This document shows positions 40,834-47,151 of a DNA stretch of 47,772 bases, in pieces. The notes under the pieces were generated by a model. The model was not told the origin of the DNA, did not search any database, and saw only the letters and a list, made by a program, of their open reading frames with translations. Numbering within the stretch: the stretch's first letter is position 1; each line of letters begins with the position of its first letter. The stretch is from a virus: positions 1 through 47,772 of IMG/VR virus record IMGVR_UViG_3300017527_000131; one strand, 5' to 3'. Both the position numbers and the translations under genes were made by a program.

Positions 40834-42455
40834 TAGCTTGCTTTCCATAAATTATTGCTAAGATTTTTCTGTCCGGGTAGATTGTGATTTGCTAAATCAT
40901 TCCTCCAACCTTTTTTAACTTTCTCTTTGTGCGATCTAATGTGCAACACCTGAGTACAACCATACCTGATAGCGTCGTAAGAGTGATCTTCTGACTTAGT
41001 GTCTACATCTTCGGGATCTCTTTCTGACGCGGGTAATGTCGGGAAAGTTTCACAGCTATATTCACAATTATCGGTAAATCTTAAATAAGGGATCTGTTCC
41101 CCATTCTCGTCTTTATCTTCGGGTATTTGTAGAGCGTCATATACCATTTTCGCTCCTACCTTACGATCATTAACACCCGCAGTTAAATAGATACCTCCGT
41201 CGAGGTAAAAATCTTTTGGAGAATAACGCATACCGTCTTTTTCTCCACCGCGTATCCAATATGCCGGATCTGCGATCTCTCCTGAAAAATGTTCAGCTGT
41301 CAGTCCATAATGTTCTTTCGTGTACGTGTTCACGTATGCGACTTGGCGAGACGCTGATAGTCCCGTCATAACTATTTCATCAAATATTGTAATCTTGCCT
41401 GCTTTATCAACAGCTGCAAAAGCACAAACGAATGGAGCTTTTGTACCATAGTCATAAAATCTATATAACGAGTGTGTGTCTACGTGGAAATCTTTTCCCC
41501 AAACAAATTCCTCTCTCGGTACGACGTGATGTAAAATATTCCACATATCGAAATACATACCTGCGAATACGTCCCAACGTCCCTCAAGCCACATAGCTCT
41601 CAGAGTCGGGTTTAGATTTTTTAATTTTTTAACGTATGCAGGATCATTCTGTAAAATTGACGGGTTATCAAATACTGTTGACGGAATAAATTGCCAAGAT
41701 ATACCCTCAGAGTCGATATATGGAGGAGCTGTAACCTTTGGTTGATAATAAACGTCGAACTCTTCTGAATAAACCGGATCTCCAAAATCAACAGGCTGAC
41801 ATTTGTCAACGAATTTTCTCTTGAGCCACAAGTGTCCGATACCACCGGGATTTGATGTTAAACATAATTGGGGTTTTAAATCAGGATTTGTAGATCTAAC
41901 GGAAGTTGAAAGTTTATTTACCCACTCTTCAGGGAATAAATTTGCCTCGTCTATACCCATAAACGTATAGTTACCACCAATAAAGTTCCAAAGAGCGTCC
42001 TCGTCCTTACAATGAACTAAATAGATCTTCGCTCCGCTCGGAAATACATAACACTTGTTACGATCCTGCCACCTACCGCCATATAATTTATACAGCTTAT
42101 CGCACTCAGGTTTGAGGTTACGTTCTAACTGAGGGAAAGTTCGTCTAATCAGGATACCAATGTAGTCAGGAAAGTCAATAGAGACCTTATCAATCTCAAT
42201 TTGAACATTCTCCCCCGCAGCTTTTAATAGATCTGCCTCGTGTTTTGAGATTACATTATCCTTACTATCGTAGTAAGTCCAAGTGCGAGGCTGTAGTGCT
42301 GCTTTCCAAGCTAATGAAAAGGATTTTGTTCCACCGCGAGCGCCACCAAAGAAAATATTATCAATCGTAGACGCAAGAAATTCCGTCTGCTTACCCTCGT
42401 GAGCTGTATACTTAGCAACTCTCTTTTTTACAATCTGCGTAGCTTGCGGTGTCAT
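40833..42455 (-). CDS. terL: Large terminase subunit
   Basis: The ATPase half shows Walker A FFGGARGGTKS (residues 35-45) and Walker B FMGIDEAN with D169 and E170. LCLTSNPGG (about 198-205) is a coupling-type motif. The nuclease half has D335 in YRFYDYG and D494 in HSYDAIRYG as metal-binding candidates of the RNase H-like fold. It translocates DNA into the procapsid and cuts the concatemer. It is the first gene of the leftward late operon, preceded by a three-codon leader frame. The length of 540 residues is typical. Confidence 0.9.
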   Translation of the reverse strand: MTPQATQIVKKRVAKYTAHEGKQTEFLASTIDNIFFGGARGGTKSFSLAWKAALQPRTWTYYDSKDNVISKHEADLLKAAGENVQIEIDKVSIDFPDYIGILIRRTFPQLERNLKPECDKLYKLYGGRWQDRNKCYVFPSGAKIYLVHCKDEDALWNFIGGNYTFMGIDEANLFPEEWVNKLSTSVRSTNPDLKPQLCLTSNPGGIGHLWLKRKFVDKCQPVDFGDPVYSEEFDVYYQPKVTAPPYIDSEGISWQFIPSTVFDNPSILQNDPAYVKKLKNLNPTLRAMWLEGRWDVFAGMYFDMWNILHHVVPREEFVWGKDFHVDTHSLYRFYDYGTKAPFVCAFAAVDKAGKITIFDEIVMTGLSASRQVAYVNTYTKEHYGLTAEHFSGEIADPAYWIRGGEKDGMRYSPKDFYLDGGIYLTAGVNDRKVGAKMVYDALQIPEDKDENGEQIPYLRFTDNCEYSCETFPTLPASERDPEDVDTKSEDHSYDAIRYGCTQVLHIRSHKEKVKKGWRNDLANHNLPGQKNLSNNLWKAS

Positions 42456-42466
42456 TAATTACTCAT
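42455..42466 (-). promoter_or_regulatory. Three-codon leader frame overlapping the terL start
   Basis: Read leftward, AAGGTAGAAAATGAGTAATTA leads into the terL ATG. ATG AGT AAT TAA forms a Met-Ser-Asn leader whose stop overlaps the terL start as TAATG, while AAGG is spaced correctly for the leader and too far for terL. terL translation may therefore depend on re-initiation after the leader. Confidence 0.4.
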
Positions 42467-42483
42467 TTTCTACCTTAAATTAT

Positions 42484-42612
42484 GTTGCAAAAAGCCTGTA
42501 TTTAAAAATAATTACGACGAGAATTTAGTTGCAATAGCAATTTCCCTTGACATCAAAAACAATATTCCCCTAAGTTAACGCAAGTTGAGGTTGCAAAAAC
42601 CGCAATTTCACA
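42484..42612. promoter_or_regulatory. Operator-like GTTGCAA repeats in the divergent intergenic region
   Basis: GTTGCAA occurs at 42484, 42528 and 42590. The second and third copies are each followed by GCAATTTC after a few bases, forming a longer repeated element. The 176-bp region separates the leftward terL operon from the rightward replication operon, whose first gene encodes a small HTH protein. It is the natural place for a switch controlling early against late transcription. Confidence 0.5.
42547..42576 (+). promoter_or_regulatory. Candidate sigma70-type promoter for the replication operon
   Basis: TTGACA (42547-42552) is a consensus -35 box; an 18-bp spacer leads to TAAGTT (42571-42576), a weak -10 box. 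It lies about 65 bp upstream of the HTH gene and between two GTTGCAA repeats, so a bound regulator could control it. If the host uses a Bacteroidota sigma factor this consensus would be less relevant. Confidence 0.4.
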
Positions 42613-42642
42613 TTTCAGAAAAAATCCTAAATAGGAGGATAT

Positions 42643-42843
42643 ATGTCAAAAAGTGTTAAGCAGCTCCCTGAAGAATTATTCACTACAGCGGAGATATGTA
42701 AGCGTTTCAAAGTATCCCGTCAGGCAATATTCCAATGGCGTAAACAAGGTATGCCTGTAGCGTGGCAATCCGGTGTAATAATCAGATACGACCTTGCGGA
42801 AGTATTAAATTGGTTGGATAAAAGAAAACATAATAGGAGATAG
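42643..42843 (+). CDS. Small HTH regulator
   Basis: The 66-residue protein carries a helix-turn-helix (TTAEICKRFKVSRQAIFQWRKQGMPVAW), a short beta wing (IIRYDLAEVLNWL) and a basic tail. It looks like an excisionase/MerR-like or Nu1-type DNA-binding protein. AGGAGGATAT immediately precedes the ATG. As the first gene of the rightward replication operon and directly opposite terL, it could be the autoregulator binding the GTTGCAA repeats, or less likely a small terminase. It ends two bases before the next gene. Confidence 0.65.
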   Translation: MSKSVKQLPEELFTTAEICKRFKVSRQAIFQWRKQGMPVAWQSGVIIRYDLAEVLNWLDKRKHNRR

Positions 42844-42845
42844 TT

Positions 42846-43577
42846 ATGGCGAAACGATTTACCGACTCGGATAAGTGGAAAAAAGGTTGGTTTCGTCGTC
42901 TTAGTCCTACACATAAGGTATTTTGGGAGTATATCAGAGATAATTGCGACGTAGCAGGAGTGTGGGAGGTTGACTTCGACCTTGCTATGTTTAACATTGG
43001 CGGGGAGTTAGATCCCTCAGAATGTTTAACTATATTCGAGAGGCACGTTCAAGTTATGAGTGTTACTCGTTGGCTCTTAATTGATTATATACCATTTCAA
43101 TATGGCTGTACTGCTGACGAATTGAATCCAAGCAACCCTGCCCATAAAGCTGTTATCAAATTGTTAAAGAAATACAATGCCCCTACCAATGCCCCTACCA
43201 ATGCCCCATACAATGGGGTACTGTATATGGATAAGGACAAGGATAAAGACAAGGATAAAGAAAAAACAGACGAGAAAACTGAAACAAAAGCTGAATCCTA
43301 TCAAAAAATAATTCCATACTTCTTGGATACTAACTTCTACGTAGCTTGGACGGAGCATAGATCCGTTCGCAAAAAGAAAAAAGGCGCACTCACACAGCGA
43401 GCTGATCTTTTGATATTAAATGCTTTGGCGAAATTAACAGAGTCCAAAGACGAGGCTATTATGATATTAGACCAAAGTTCTCGTAGCGGTTGGACGGGAG
43501 TGTTTGCGTTGAATACCGGGAAGAGCAATTCAAAAAGAACACCTATAGGAGATAAGAGCCAATATGAAAATTTATAA
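42846..43577 (+). CDS. Replication initiator-type protein
   Basis: The N-terminus (FTDSDKWKKGWFRRLSPTHKVFWEYIRDNCDVAGVWEVDF) matches phage replisome-organiser proteins with a winged-helix start. A middle linker holds NAPTNAPTNAPY repeats and a (DK)n tract, and the C-terminal helical domain ends near TPIGDKSQ. The helicase-loader gene overlaps its 3' end by 14 bases, the lambda O/P or DnaA-DnaC-like arrangement. The DNA encoding the NAPT repeats is a 12-bp iteron array, as in lambda where the origin lies inside gene O. It probably binds these iterons and recruits the loader. Confidence 0.7.
   Translation: MAKRFTDSDKWKKGWFRRLSPTHKVFWEYIRDNCDVAGVWEVDFDLAMFNIGGELDPSECLTIFERHVQVMSVTRWLLIDYIPFQYGCTADELNPSNPAHKAVIKLLKKYNAPTNAPTNAPYNGVLYMDKDKDKDKDKEKTDEKTETKAESYQKIIPYFLDTNFYVAWTEHRSVRKKKKGALTQRADLLILNALAKLTESKDEAIMILDQSSRSGWTGVFALNTGKSNSKRTPIGDKSQYENL
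43175..43220. repeat. 12-bp iteron array inside the initiator gene (candidate origin)
   Basis: CAATGCCCCTAC is repeated at 43175 and 43187, with CAATGCCCCATA at 43199 and the inverted form CAATGGGGTA at 43211. The GCCCC cores begin at 43179, 43191 and 43203, exactly 12 bp apart, with GGGG at 43215. CCCCAT-ACA-ATGGGG forms an inverted repeat at the right end. The same 12-bp periodic GCCCCATA motif recurs at 47109-47151. AT-rich, AAGGATAAAGAC-type repeats follow to the right. Confidence 0.65.
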
Positions 43578-44094
43578 AGACGCTAAACTCTCTAAACTTA
43601 TCAAGTTAGATTTTAAATTATCTTGGTATTTGTGGGGAGACGTAGGTGTAGGTAAGACGCATAATGCCTTTGGGTTACTCTATAAGTGGAACTTGAAATT
43701 AGAAAAACAACGCACAGTTGACGAGGAAAAAGGTATTTATGTAGGTTATCCATATATGCGTTTAGTTAATTGGGCGATATTAACAGACGACTTTCGTAAT
43801 ACACCCTTAGACGTAGATGTATTCGCAGGACAGAATCGTACAGAGAAAGAACGCTCTCTAATTCATAATAGATACCTTGTAATAGACGACATTGGAGCTG
43901 AGAAACGCAGCGACTATACTGACGATCTTTTAATGAGGTTGACTGAATACCGGTACTCTAACGGGTTATACACGGGGTTTACCTCAAATCTTTCTATTGG
44001 TAAGCTCCCGTATGACGCAAGAATAGTCTCGCGGATAGTGGGTATTACAGGTAATAACAAATTTAAAATAACCGGTAAAGACAGGAGGTTGTAA
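43564..44094 (+). CDS. DnaC-like helicase loader ATPase
   Basis: The 176-residue AAA+ ATPase has Walker A GDVGVGKT (residues 25-32), Walker B YLVIDDIG with D108 and D109, a sensor-like SN at 141-142 and Arg residues 153 and 157 as candidate fingers. The order and size fit phage DnaC/IstB-like loaders that place the replicative helicase at the origin. No phage helicase or polymerase is recognised in the window, so the host replisome is probably recruited. It overlaps the initiator gene by 14 bases. Confidence 0.8.
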   Translation: MKIYKDAKLSKLIKLDFKLSWYLWGDVGVGKTHNAFGLLYKWNLKLEKQRTVDEEKGIYVGYPYMRLVNWAILTDDFRNTPLDVDVFAGQNRTEKERSLIHNRYLVIDDIGAEKRSDYTDDLLMRLTEYRYSNGLYTGFTSNLSIGKLPYDARIVSRIVGITGNNKFKITGKDRRL

Positions 44095-44336
44095 TGGCAG
44101 AGGTTGAATTAGTTGAAAAGGTAATACAGGAACACGAAAACCTGAGAGAAACCACACTTTGTACTACGGTACAATTCGGTTATAGGCTCTCAGATAAAAA
44201 ATGGGTAGCGCATTTTATTAATCGCTACGGAGTATCAGTAACAGGAGATAATCTCGTCGACGTACTTGAGGAAGTCAATAGATACATAAAAGAGAATAGA
44301 CACCCAAAGCCTAATCACACGAAATTTATACTATGA
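44094..44336 (+). CDS. Hypothetical small protein, 80 aa
   Basis: Not recognised. It is a compact alpha/beta protein (KKWVAHFINRYGVSVTGDN, then an amphipathic helix LVDVLEEVNRYIKEN). The one-base overlap with the loader stop (TAATG), the AGGAGG-like site (44085-44091) and the four-base overlap with the next gene mark it as part of the replication operon. Confidence 0.6.
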   Translation: MAEVELVEKVIQEHENLRETTLCTTVQFGYRLSDKKWVAHFINRYGVSVTGDNLVDVLEEVNRYIKENRHPKPNHTKFIL

Positions 44337-44524
44337 GAGAGGAACTCTTAACTGTTCACGGGACAATTAAAACTGATAGGTTAATAGTTTTCTATAAGAT
44401 CCTGAAAGAAAAAAGATCCCGCGAGGGTAAGAAGTGCGAGGGGATAACCCGCAGAATTGACGAATTACAAAAGATAGAACTAAGAAAACACCTGAGAAAA
44501 AAATACGGAGTAACGAATGTTTGA
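44333..44524 (+). CDS. Small basic protein, 63 aa, related to 46142-46405
   Basis: The helical basic protein contains DRLIVFYKILKEKRSREGKKCEGITRRIDEL. The first part of the protein at 46142 has a similar LIQFYKELLKSKPRHKCVGIRNRLQQL, suggesting a duplicated helical hairpin with a conserved KCxGI. Function unknown. It overlaps both neighbours (4 and 8 bases). Confidence 0.6.
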   Translation: MREELLTVHGTIKTDRLIVFYKILKEKRSREGKKCEGITRRIDELQKIELRKHLRKKYGVTNV

Positions 44525-44687
44525 TTGTAGAAAAAAAGACTGTAACGGTAAATATAGAGTTAAGGCATACGCAGATCCACCTAAAATAGCCTTTTGTGAT
44601 AAATGTAATCATCAAATCACTCTGTCTGATCTGCGCGACGAGCAGATAGACCACGATATTAAAGAAATGAAAGAAAAAGATTTATAA
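44517..44687 (+). CDS. Zinc-finger peptide, 56 aa
   Basis: The frame MFDCRKKDCNGKYRV...AFCDKCNHQITL contains C4, C9, C27 and C30, a plausible Cys4 zinc site of the kind found in small ribbon proteins. An acidic helical tail follows (DLRDEQIDHDIKEM). The start overlaps the previous gene by eight bases. It may be a small transcription or replication accessory factor, but this is not shown. Confidence 0.6.
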   Translation: MFDCRKKDCNGKYRVKAYADPPKIAFCDKCNHQITLSDLRDEQIDHDIKEMKEKDL

Positions 44688-44824
44688 TTAAATTTGGTGG
44701 TAACTACAAAGGGGTTAAAACTTATTAAATGATTAAGGGTTAATCAGATTAAATTTATTTGTTTTGCTTGGAATCAAACTAAATAATAAATCAAGTTGCC
44801 ACCAAAAACTTAGGGAGAATATAA
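44688..44824. promoter_or_regulatory. Intergenic control region with inverted repeats
   Basis: TTTGGTGGTAACT (44693-44705) is matched by AGTTGCCACCAAA (44794-44806), an inverted repeat with one mismatch and 88 bases between arms. Inside lies a perfect palindrome, GATTAA-GGG-TTAATC (44731-44745). The stretch is AT-rich and separates the replication genes from the block of tiny genes. Operator, internal promoter or long hairpin are all possible. Confidence 0.45.
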
Positions 44825-45049
44825 ATGCCAAAGAAAATAATAGTTAGACTCTTTCAGAATGAGAAAGAAAAATTAGCTGCGGATAACAGGGAAATGTTCG
44901 TTGATAAGGACAACCATTTATCCATACAGAACGAACAAGACTCCATACCGGTACTCACACTCGCCCTCGACGACAAAGGTAGATTAATGGTAAATACGAA
45001 CTCGCGGAATCACATTAAGGAGGTTATGAAGAATCGAGTACAGTCGTGA
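44825..45049 (+). CDS. Hypothetical small protein, 74 aa
   Basis: Not recognised. The ATG at 44825 follows TAGGGAGAATATAA. The product has a basic, charged N-terminus (KKIIVRLFQNEKEKLAADN) and a beta-rich middle (IPVLTLALDDKGRLMVN). It is the first gene after the regulatory gap at 44688-44824 and overlaps the next gene by four bases (GTGA). Confidence 0.55.
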   Translation: MPKKIIVRLFQNEKEKLAADNREMFVDKDNHLSIQNEQDSIPVLTLALDDKGRLMVNTNSRNHIKEVMKNRVQS

Positions 45050-45243
45050 AAAAACTACTAAAAAGTATAAAGTGGTATCATTATATTTTTTTATGGTTGA
45101 TACCGGTACGAAAAACTATAGATATTGACAAAAAAACAGGTACTCTTACGGAGATCTACTACAAATACGTGGGTGGAAAGTTTTACATATACAAAGAAAG
45201 ATTTATAAAAACTACGGAAAATAAGGAATTAAATGAAAAATAA
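45046..45243 (+). CDS. Small protein with one hydrophobic segment, 65 aa
   Basis: The GTG start at 45046 overlaps the upstream stop (GTGA). A short hydrophobic stretch (YHYIFLWLIPV, residues 11-21) between basic residues suggests peripheral or single-pass membrane association. The rest is a small charged beta/alpha domain. Function unknown. Confidence 0.55.
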   Translation: MKKLLKSIKWYHYIFLWLIPVRKTIDIDKKTGTLTEIYYKYVGGKFYIYKERFIKTTENKELNEK

Positions 45244-45349
45244 AAAGCTATGCAAACTACATAGAGAAGAATTACATACGAATTTATTTGTGTTGCTAAT
45301 TGCTTTAATAGTTGGTGTAATTGTATATCTTTATGGAGGTTTTGAATGA
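45233..45349 (+). CDS. Single-pass membrane peptide, 38 aa
   Basis: The frame starts MKNKKLCKLHREEL and has one transmembrane helix (about residues 17-34, NLFVLLIALIVGVIVYLY). It overlaps the previous gene by 11 bases and the next by four (ATGA). N-terminal positive charges predict N-in topology. It belongs to a run of three membrane peptides, the other two at 45346 and 45631. Confidence 0.5.
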   Translation: MKNKKLCKLHREELHTNLFVLLIALIVGVIVYLYGGFE

Positions 45350-45477
45350 AAATAATTGACGAAATCGTCTCAATAGTCCTGAGCATTATAGCGATAGTAG
45401 TAATCTTTGTCGTCGCTTTGCTATTGGTATCTTGGGACTTAATTACAGGAGGAAGTAATGCTAAAAAAGCTGATTAA
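45346..45477 (+). CDS. Single-pass membrane peptide, 43 aa
   Basis: A long hydrophobic helix (about residues 7-29, VSIVLSIIAIVVIFVVALLLV) follows a short charged start (MKIIDE). ATGA overlap with the upstream gene and AGGAGG (preceding the next ATG) inside its 3' end show dense coding. Function unknown; it could modify the envelope or bind another membrane peptide. Confidence 0.5.
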   Translation: MKIIDEIVSIVLSIIAIVVIFVVALLLVSWDLITGGSNAKKAD

Positions 45478-45634
45478 GTGGATACATCAAAATTTTATTT
45501 GTCAACACGAAATTTGGAATCCGCACGAGGGTTGCAAGCCTTTCAGGATAGAGGGGAAATCATATAAATGGGGTTTGCACGCAGTTTGCGACAAATGCGG
45601 TCTTGAGCGCATACTAACTTCACGTCTCCCGTGA
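45458..45634 (+). CDS. Small zinc-binding protein, 58 aa
   Basis: AGGAGGAAGTA gives a strong ribosome site for ATG 45458. The product has an amphipathic basic helix (MLKKLIKWIHQNF), then C15, H17, C26 and a CDKCG pair at 44-47, a likely Cys/His zinc site. It overlaps the upstream gene by 20 bases. Similar CDKC peptides occur at 44517, hinting at a related role. Confidence 0.6.
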   Translation: MLKKLIKWIHQNFICQHEIWNPHEGCKPFRIEGKSYKWGLHAVCDKCGLERILTSRLP

Positions 45635-45735
45635 AGAGATACGTACTCATAATCGTAGGATTTATAGCTTTTGCGATAGTATATACCTATTACCTAAACT
45701 GTTTATTAACAATCTTAAAATGGATAGCAAAATGA
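45631..45735 (+). CDS. Single-pass membrane peptide, 34 aa
   Basis: The GTG at 45631 overlaps the upstream stop (GTGA). The reading frame (VKRYVLIIVGFIAFAIVYTYY) is one hydrophobic helix flanked by Lys/Arg, and its stop overlaps ATG 45732 as ATGA. The precise overlaps argue for translation. Confidence 0.45.
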   Translation: MKRYVLIIVGFIAFAIVYTYYLNCLLTILKWIAK

Positions 45736-46142
45736 AACTACATCTTAAAGCGCGTTGGATCTTATTTAAGCATTGGTTTGACAAGAAAACCTATAAGATA
45801 CGCGGGATACAAATGGAATTGGATTTTATTCATCAATTATTTGGACTTACCTATGCCTCTTGGATAGTAATGCCTCGTGTATTAATGGAAAATATGCCTC
45901 CTGATTGGCAGAAAAGATTTGTCGATATATGGGAAGAATTTAATGATACGTGGGATATGAACGAGGTATACAAACACGGAGATCCACACGTACAGCTGAG
46001 GAAAGGCGGTCGTTTTAACTCCATAAAACATACAGGTTTGCCTCACTACAGACACGCAAGTATGGCAGATCTCGAAAAATTTTTAAACAAATACGAGGGT
46101 TTGAGAAAATATGCAGGTTATCACGTACCGGAGGATCTATAA
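45732..46142 (+). CDS. Hypothetical protein, 136 aa
   Basis: ATG 45732 overlaps the preceding stop as ATGA; an in-frame ATG at 45720 would add four residues. The protein is helical with aromatic segments (YASWIVMPRVLMENMPPDWQKRFVDIWEEF) and a basic middle (LRKGGRFNSIKHTGLPHYRHAS). Not recognised. It overlaps the next gene by one base (TAATG), with CGGAGG as ribosome site for that gene. Confidence 0.6.
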   Translation: MKLHLKARWILFKHWFDKKTYKIRGIQMELDFIHQLFGLTYASWIVMPRVLMENMPPDWQKRFVDIWEEFNDTWDMNEVYKHGDPHVQLRKGGRFNSIKHTGLPHYRHASMADLEKFLNKYEGLRKYAGYHVPEDL

Positions 46143-46405
46143 TGGGTAAGCCACTTGGATACGTCGCAGACGACGCAAAATTTGAACATAACCTTAGTGA
46201 TGTATATTTAATACAGTTTTACAAAGAACTATTAAAAAGCAAGCCACGTCATAAGTGCGTAGGTATCAGAAATCGCCTACAACAGCTCATAGATCGCAAG
46301 AATCAGCCAAAGCCTGAGCCTAAAAAGCTCCCGCTCGGAAAGCCACACTTCAAAGGAGATCTAAACTTCCTCCTGTTTAAAACATTAAATAAGGATCTAT
46401 TATGA
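46142..46405 (+). CDS. Small basic protein, 87 aa, related to 44333-44524
   Basis: The first 60 residues hold LIQFYKELLKSKPRHKCVGIRNRLQQL, similar to the helical hairpin in the 63-residue protein at 44333. A Pro/Lys-rich linker (NQPKPEPKKLPLGKP) and a short C-terminal segment follow. Function unknown. Stop and start overlap the neighbours. Confidence 0.55.
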   Translation: MGKPLGYVADDAKFEHNLSDVYLIQFYKELLKSKPRHKCVGIRNRLQQLIDRKNQPKPEPKKLPLGKPHFKGDLNFLLFKTLNKDLL

Positions 46406-46743
46406 GCATTACTGCATTAACTCCACAAGTAGAGAAAGCTCTAAAAGATGTACCTGAATACAGAGACAGCGATACGCGCCTCGTAGCTTATTTAATTTGG
46501 AAAGCAGTACAAAAACACGGGGTATATTCAAAAGAAGAGCTGTCCGCGATACATAGGTTTCTATCTTTCTACGCTAAAAAGAAATATCCACACCCTCCGA
46601 CAATAAAAAGAGTCCGCGCAAAGCTACAGGAGGAAAATCCGGAACTCAGAGGCGAAAAATATTACGAAAGAAAACACACCCAAGCTCCCGCAGTTCAACA
46701 AGAATTAGGCTACGGTAACGTCTATAAGGATAAGAGATTATGA
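46402..46743 (+). CDS. Hypothetical phage protein with RDSD motif, 113 aa
   Basis: The N-terminal half (VEKALKDVPEYRDSDTRLVAYLIWKAVQKHG) resembles a type of small phage protein with a PxxRDSDxxL motif found near replication genes in many genomes. The second half is basic and helical (YPHPPTIKRVRAKLQEENPELRG). No function is established for such proteins. Four-base overlaps occur on both sides. Confidence 0.6.
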   Translation: MSITALTPQVEKALKDVPEYRDSDTRLVAYLIWKAVQKHGVYSKEELSAIHRFLSFYAKKKYPHPPTIKRVRAKLQEENPELRGEKYYERKHTQAPAVQQELGYGNVYKDKRL

Positions 46744-46931
46744 AAAAAATCGGTCAACAAAGATTTATTGAAACTTACTGTCTTGTAAGGGTATTAGTTA
46801 CAAGAGAAAAACATTTCGACCACAAGAAAGTTAAACAATTTTCCAAATTTAACGATCATTATGTAGAAGAGTGCAAAAAACAACTCATACACGAGGGAGT
46901 AATAGACCAAGATACTCTAAAGGTAATCTAA
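46740..46931 (+). CDS. Hypothetical small protein, 63 aa
   Basis: Last gene of the rightward replication block. The product is basic and helical (FIETYCLVRVLVTREKHFDHKKVKQF) and may be a small winged-helix-like domain; no family is recognised. ATGA overlap couples it to the previous gene. A weak hairpin followed by eight T's begins about 36 bases after its stop. Confidence 0.55.
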   Translation: MKKIGQQRFIETYCLVRVLVTREKHFDHKKVKQFSKFNDHYVEECKKQLIHEGVIDQDTLKVI

Positions 46932-47049
46932 AAATCCTCGCCCGCAGCGGTTTTGTTCCATTCAGCCGGAGGCGGTGTAGTCCACTATAACATACTTCCT
47001 CCGACTCGAAATTTTTTTTATTCCAACCTTTTTCGTATATTCCTATCAT
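46885..47049 (-). CDS. Doubtful antisense frame with strong ribosome site
   Basis: TAAGGAGGTATCAATG (leftward) gives near-perfect ribosome-site spacing to ATG 47049 and opens a 54-codon frame (MIGIYEKGWNKKNFESEEV...) that overlaps the end of the rightward gene at 46740. The peptide is basic and resembles nothing I know, and an inverted repeat stands just upstream (47064-47100). It may be a small counter-transcribed gene or chance. Confidence 0.2.
   Translation of the reverse strand: MIGIYEKGWNKKNFESEEVCYSGLHRLRLNGTKPLRARIFRLPLEYLGLLLPRV
46967..47019 (+). terminator. Weak terminator candidate
   Basis: CGGAGG (46967-46972) pairs with CCTCCG (46998-47003) around a 25-base loop, and eight T's follow at 47012-47019. 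It lies directly after the last rightward gene. The stem is short and the T-run is eight bases away, so termination strength is doubtful. Confidence 0.35.
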
Positions 47050-47063
47050 TGATACCTCCTTAT

Positions 47064-47100
47064 GGCAGTCAAGTTACCTATTACTTACCACTTGGCTGCC
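47064..47100. repeat. Imperfect inverted repeat (hairpin)
   Basis: GGCAGTCAAGT (47064-47074) and ACTTGGCTGCC (47090-47100) form an 11-bp stem with one wobble or mismatch and a 15-base loop. TATCTTTTAT follows on the right and TAAGGAGGT (leftward strand) on the left. It is directly adjacent to the iteron array, so it may be part of the origin, a terminator or an RNA structure. Confidence 0.5.
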
Positions 47101-47108
47101 TATCTTTT

Positions 47109-47151
47109 ATGCCCCATTGTATGCCCCATACGTTGCCCCATAGTAAGCCCC
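47109..47151. repeat. Second 12-bp iteron array (candidate origin)
   Basis: GCCCC cores start at 47111, 47123, 47135 and 47147, exactly 12 bp apart: GCCCCATTGTAT, GCCCCATACGTT, GCCCCATAGTAA and GCCCCTTTATAG. The motif and period equal those inside the initiator gene (43175-43220); both arrays contain ATGCCCCATAC. The same protein, probably the initiator encoded at 42846, should bind both. Confidence 0.65.

Noticed and set aside
43221-43270. Possible CRISPR-like or tandem repeat AAGGATAAAGAC
   Set aside because: It encodes the (DK)n linker of the replication initiator and is a low-complexity codon repeat with no spacers. It may add to origin AT-richness but is not an array of its own.
46930-46985. 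Leftward frame reading WTTPPPAEWNKTAAGEDF before a stop
   Set aside because: The short peptide looks like a protein C-terminus, but a TAG stop stands directly before it and no start is available. It may be a gene remnant, but evidence is too thin.
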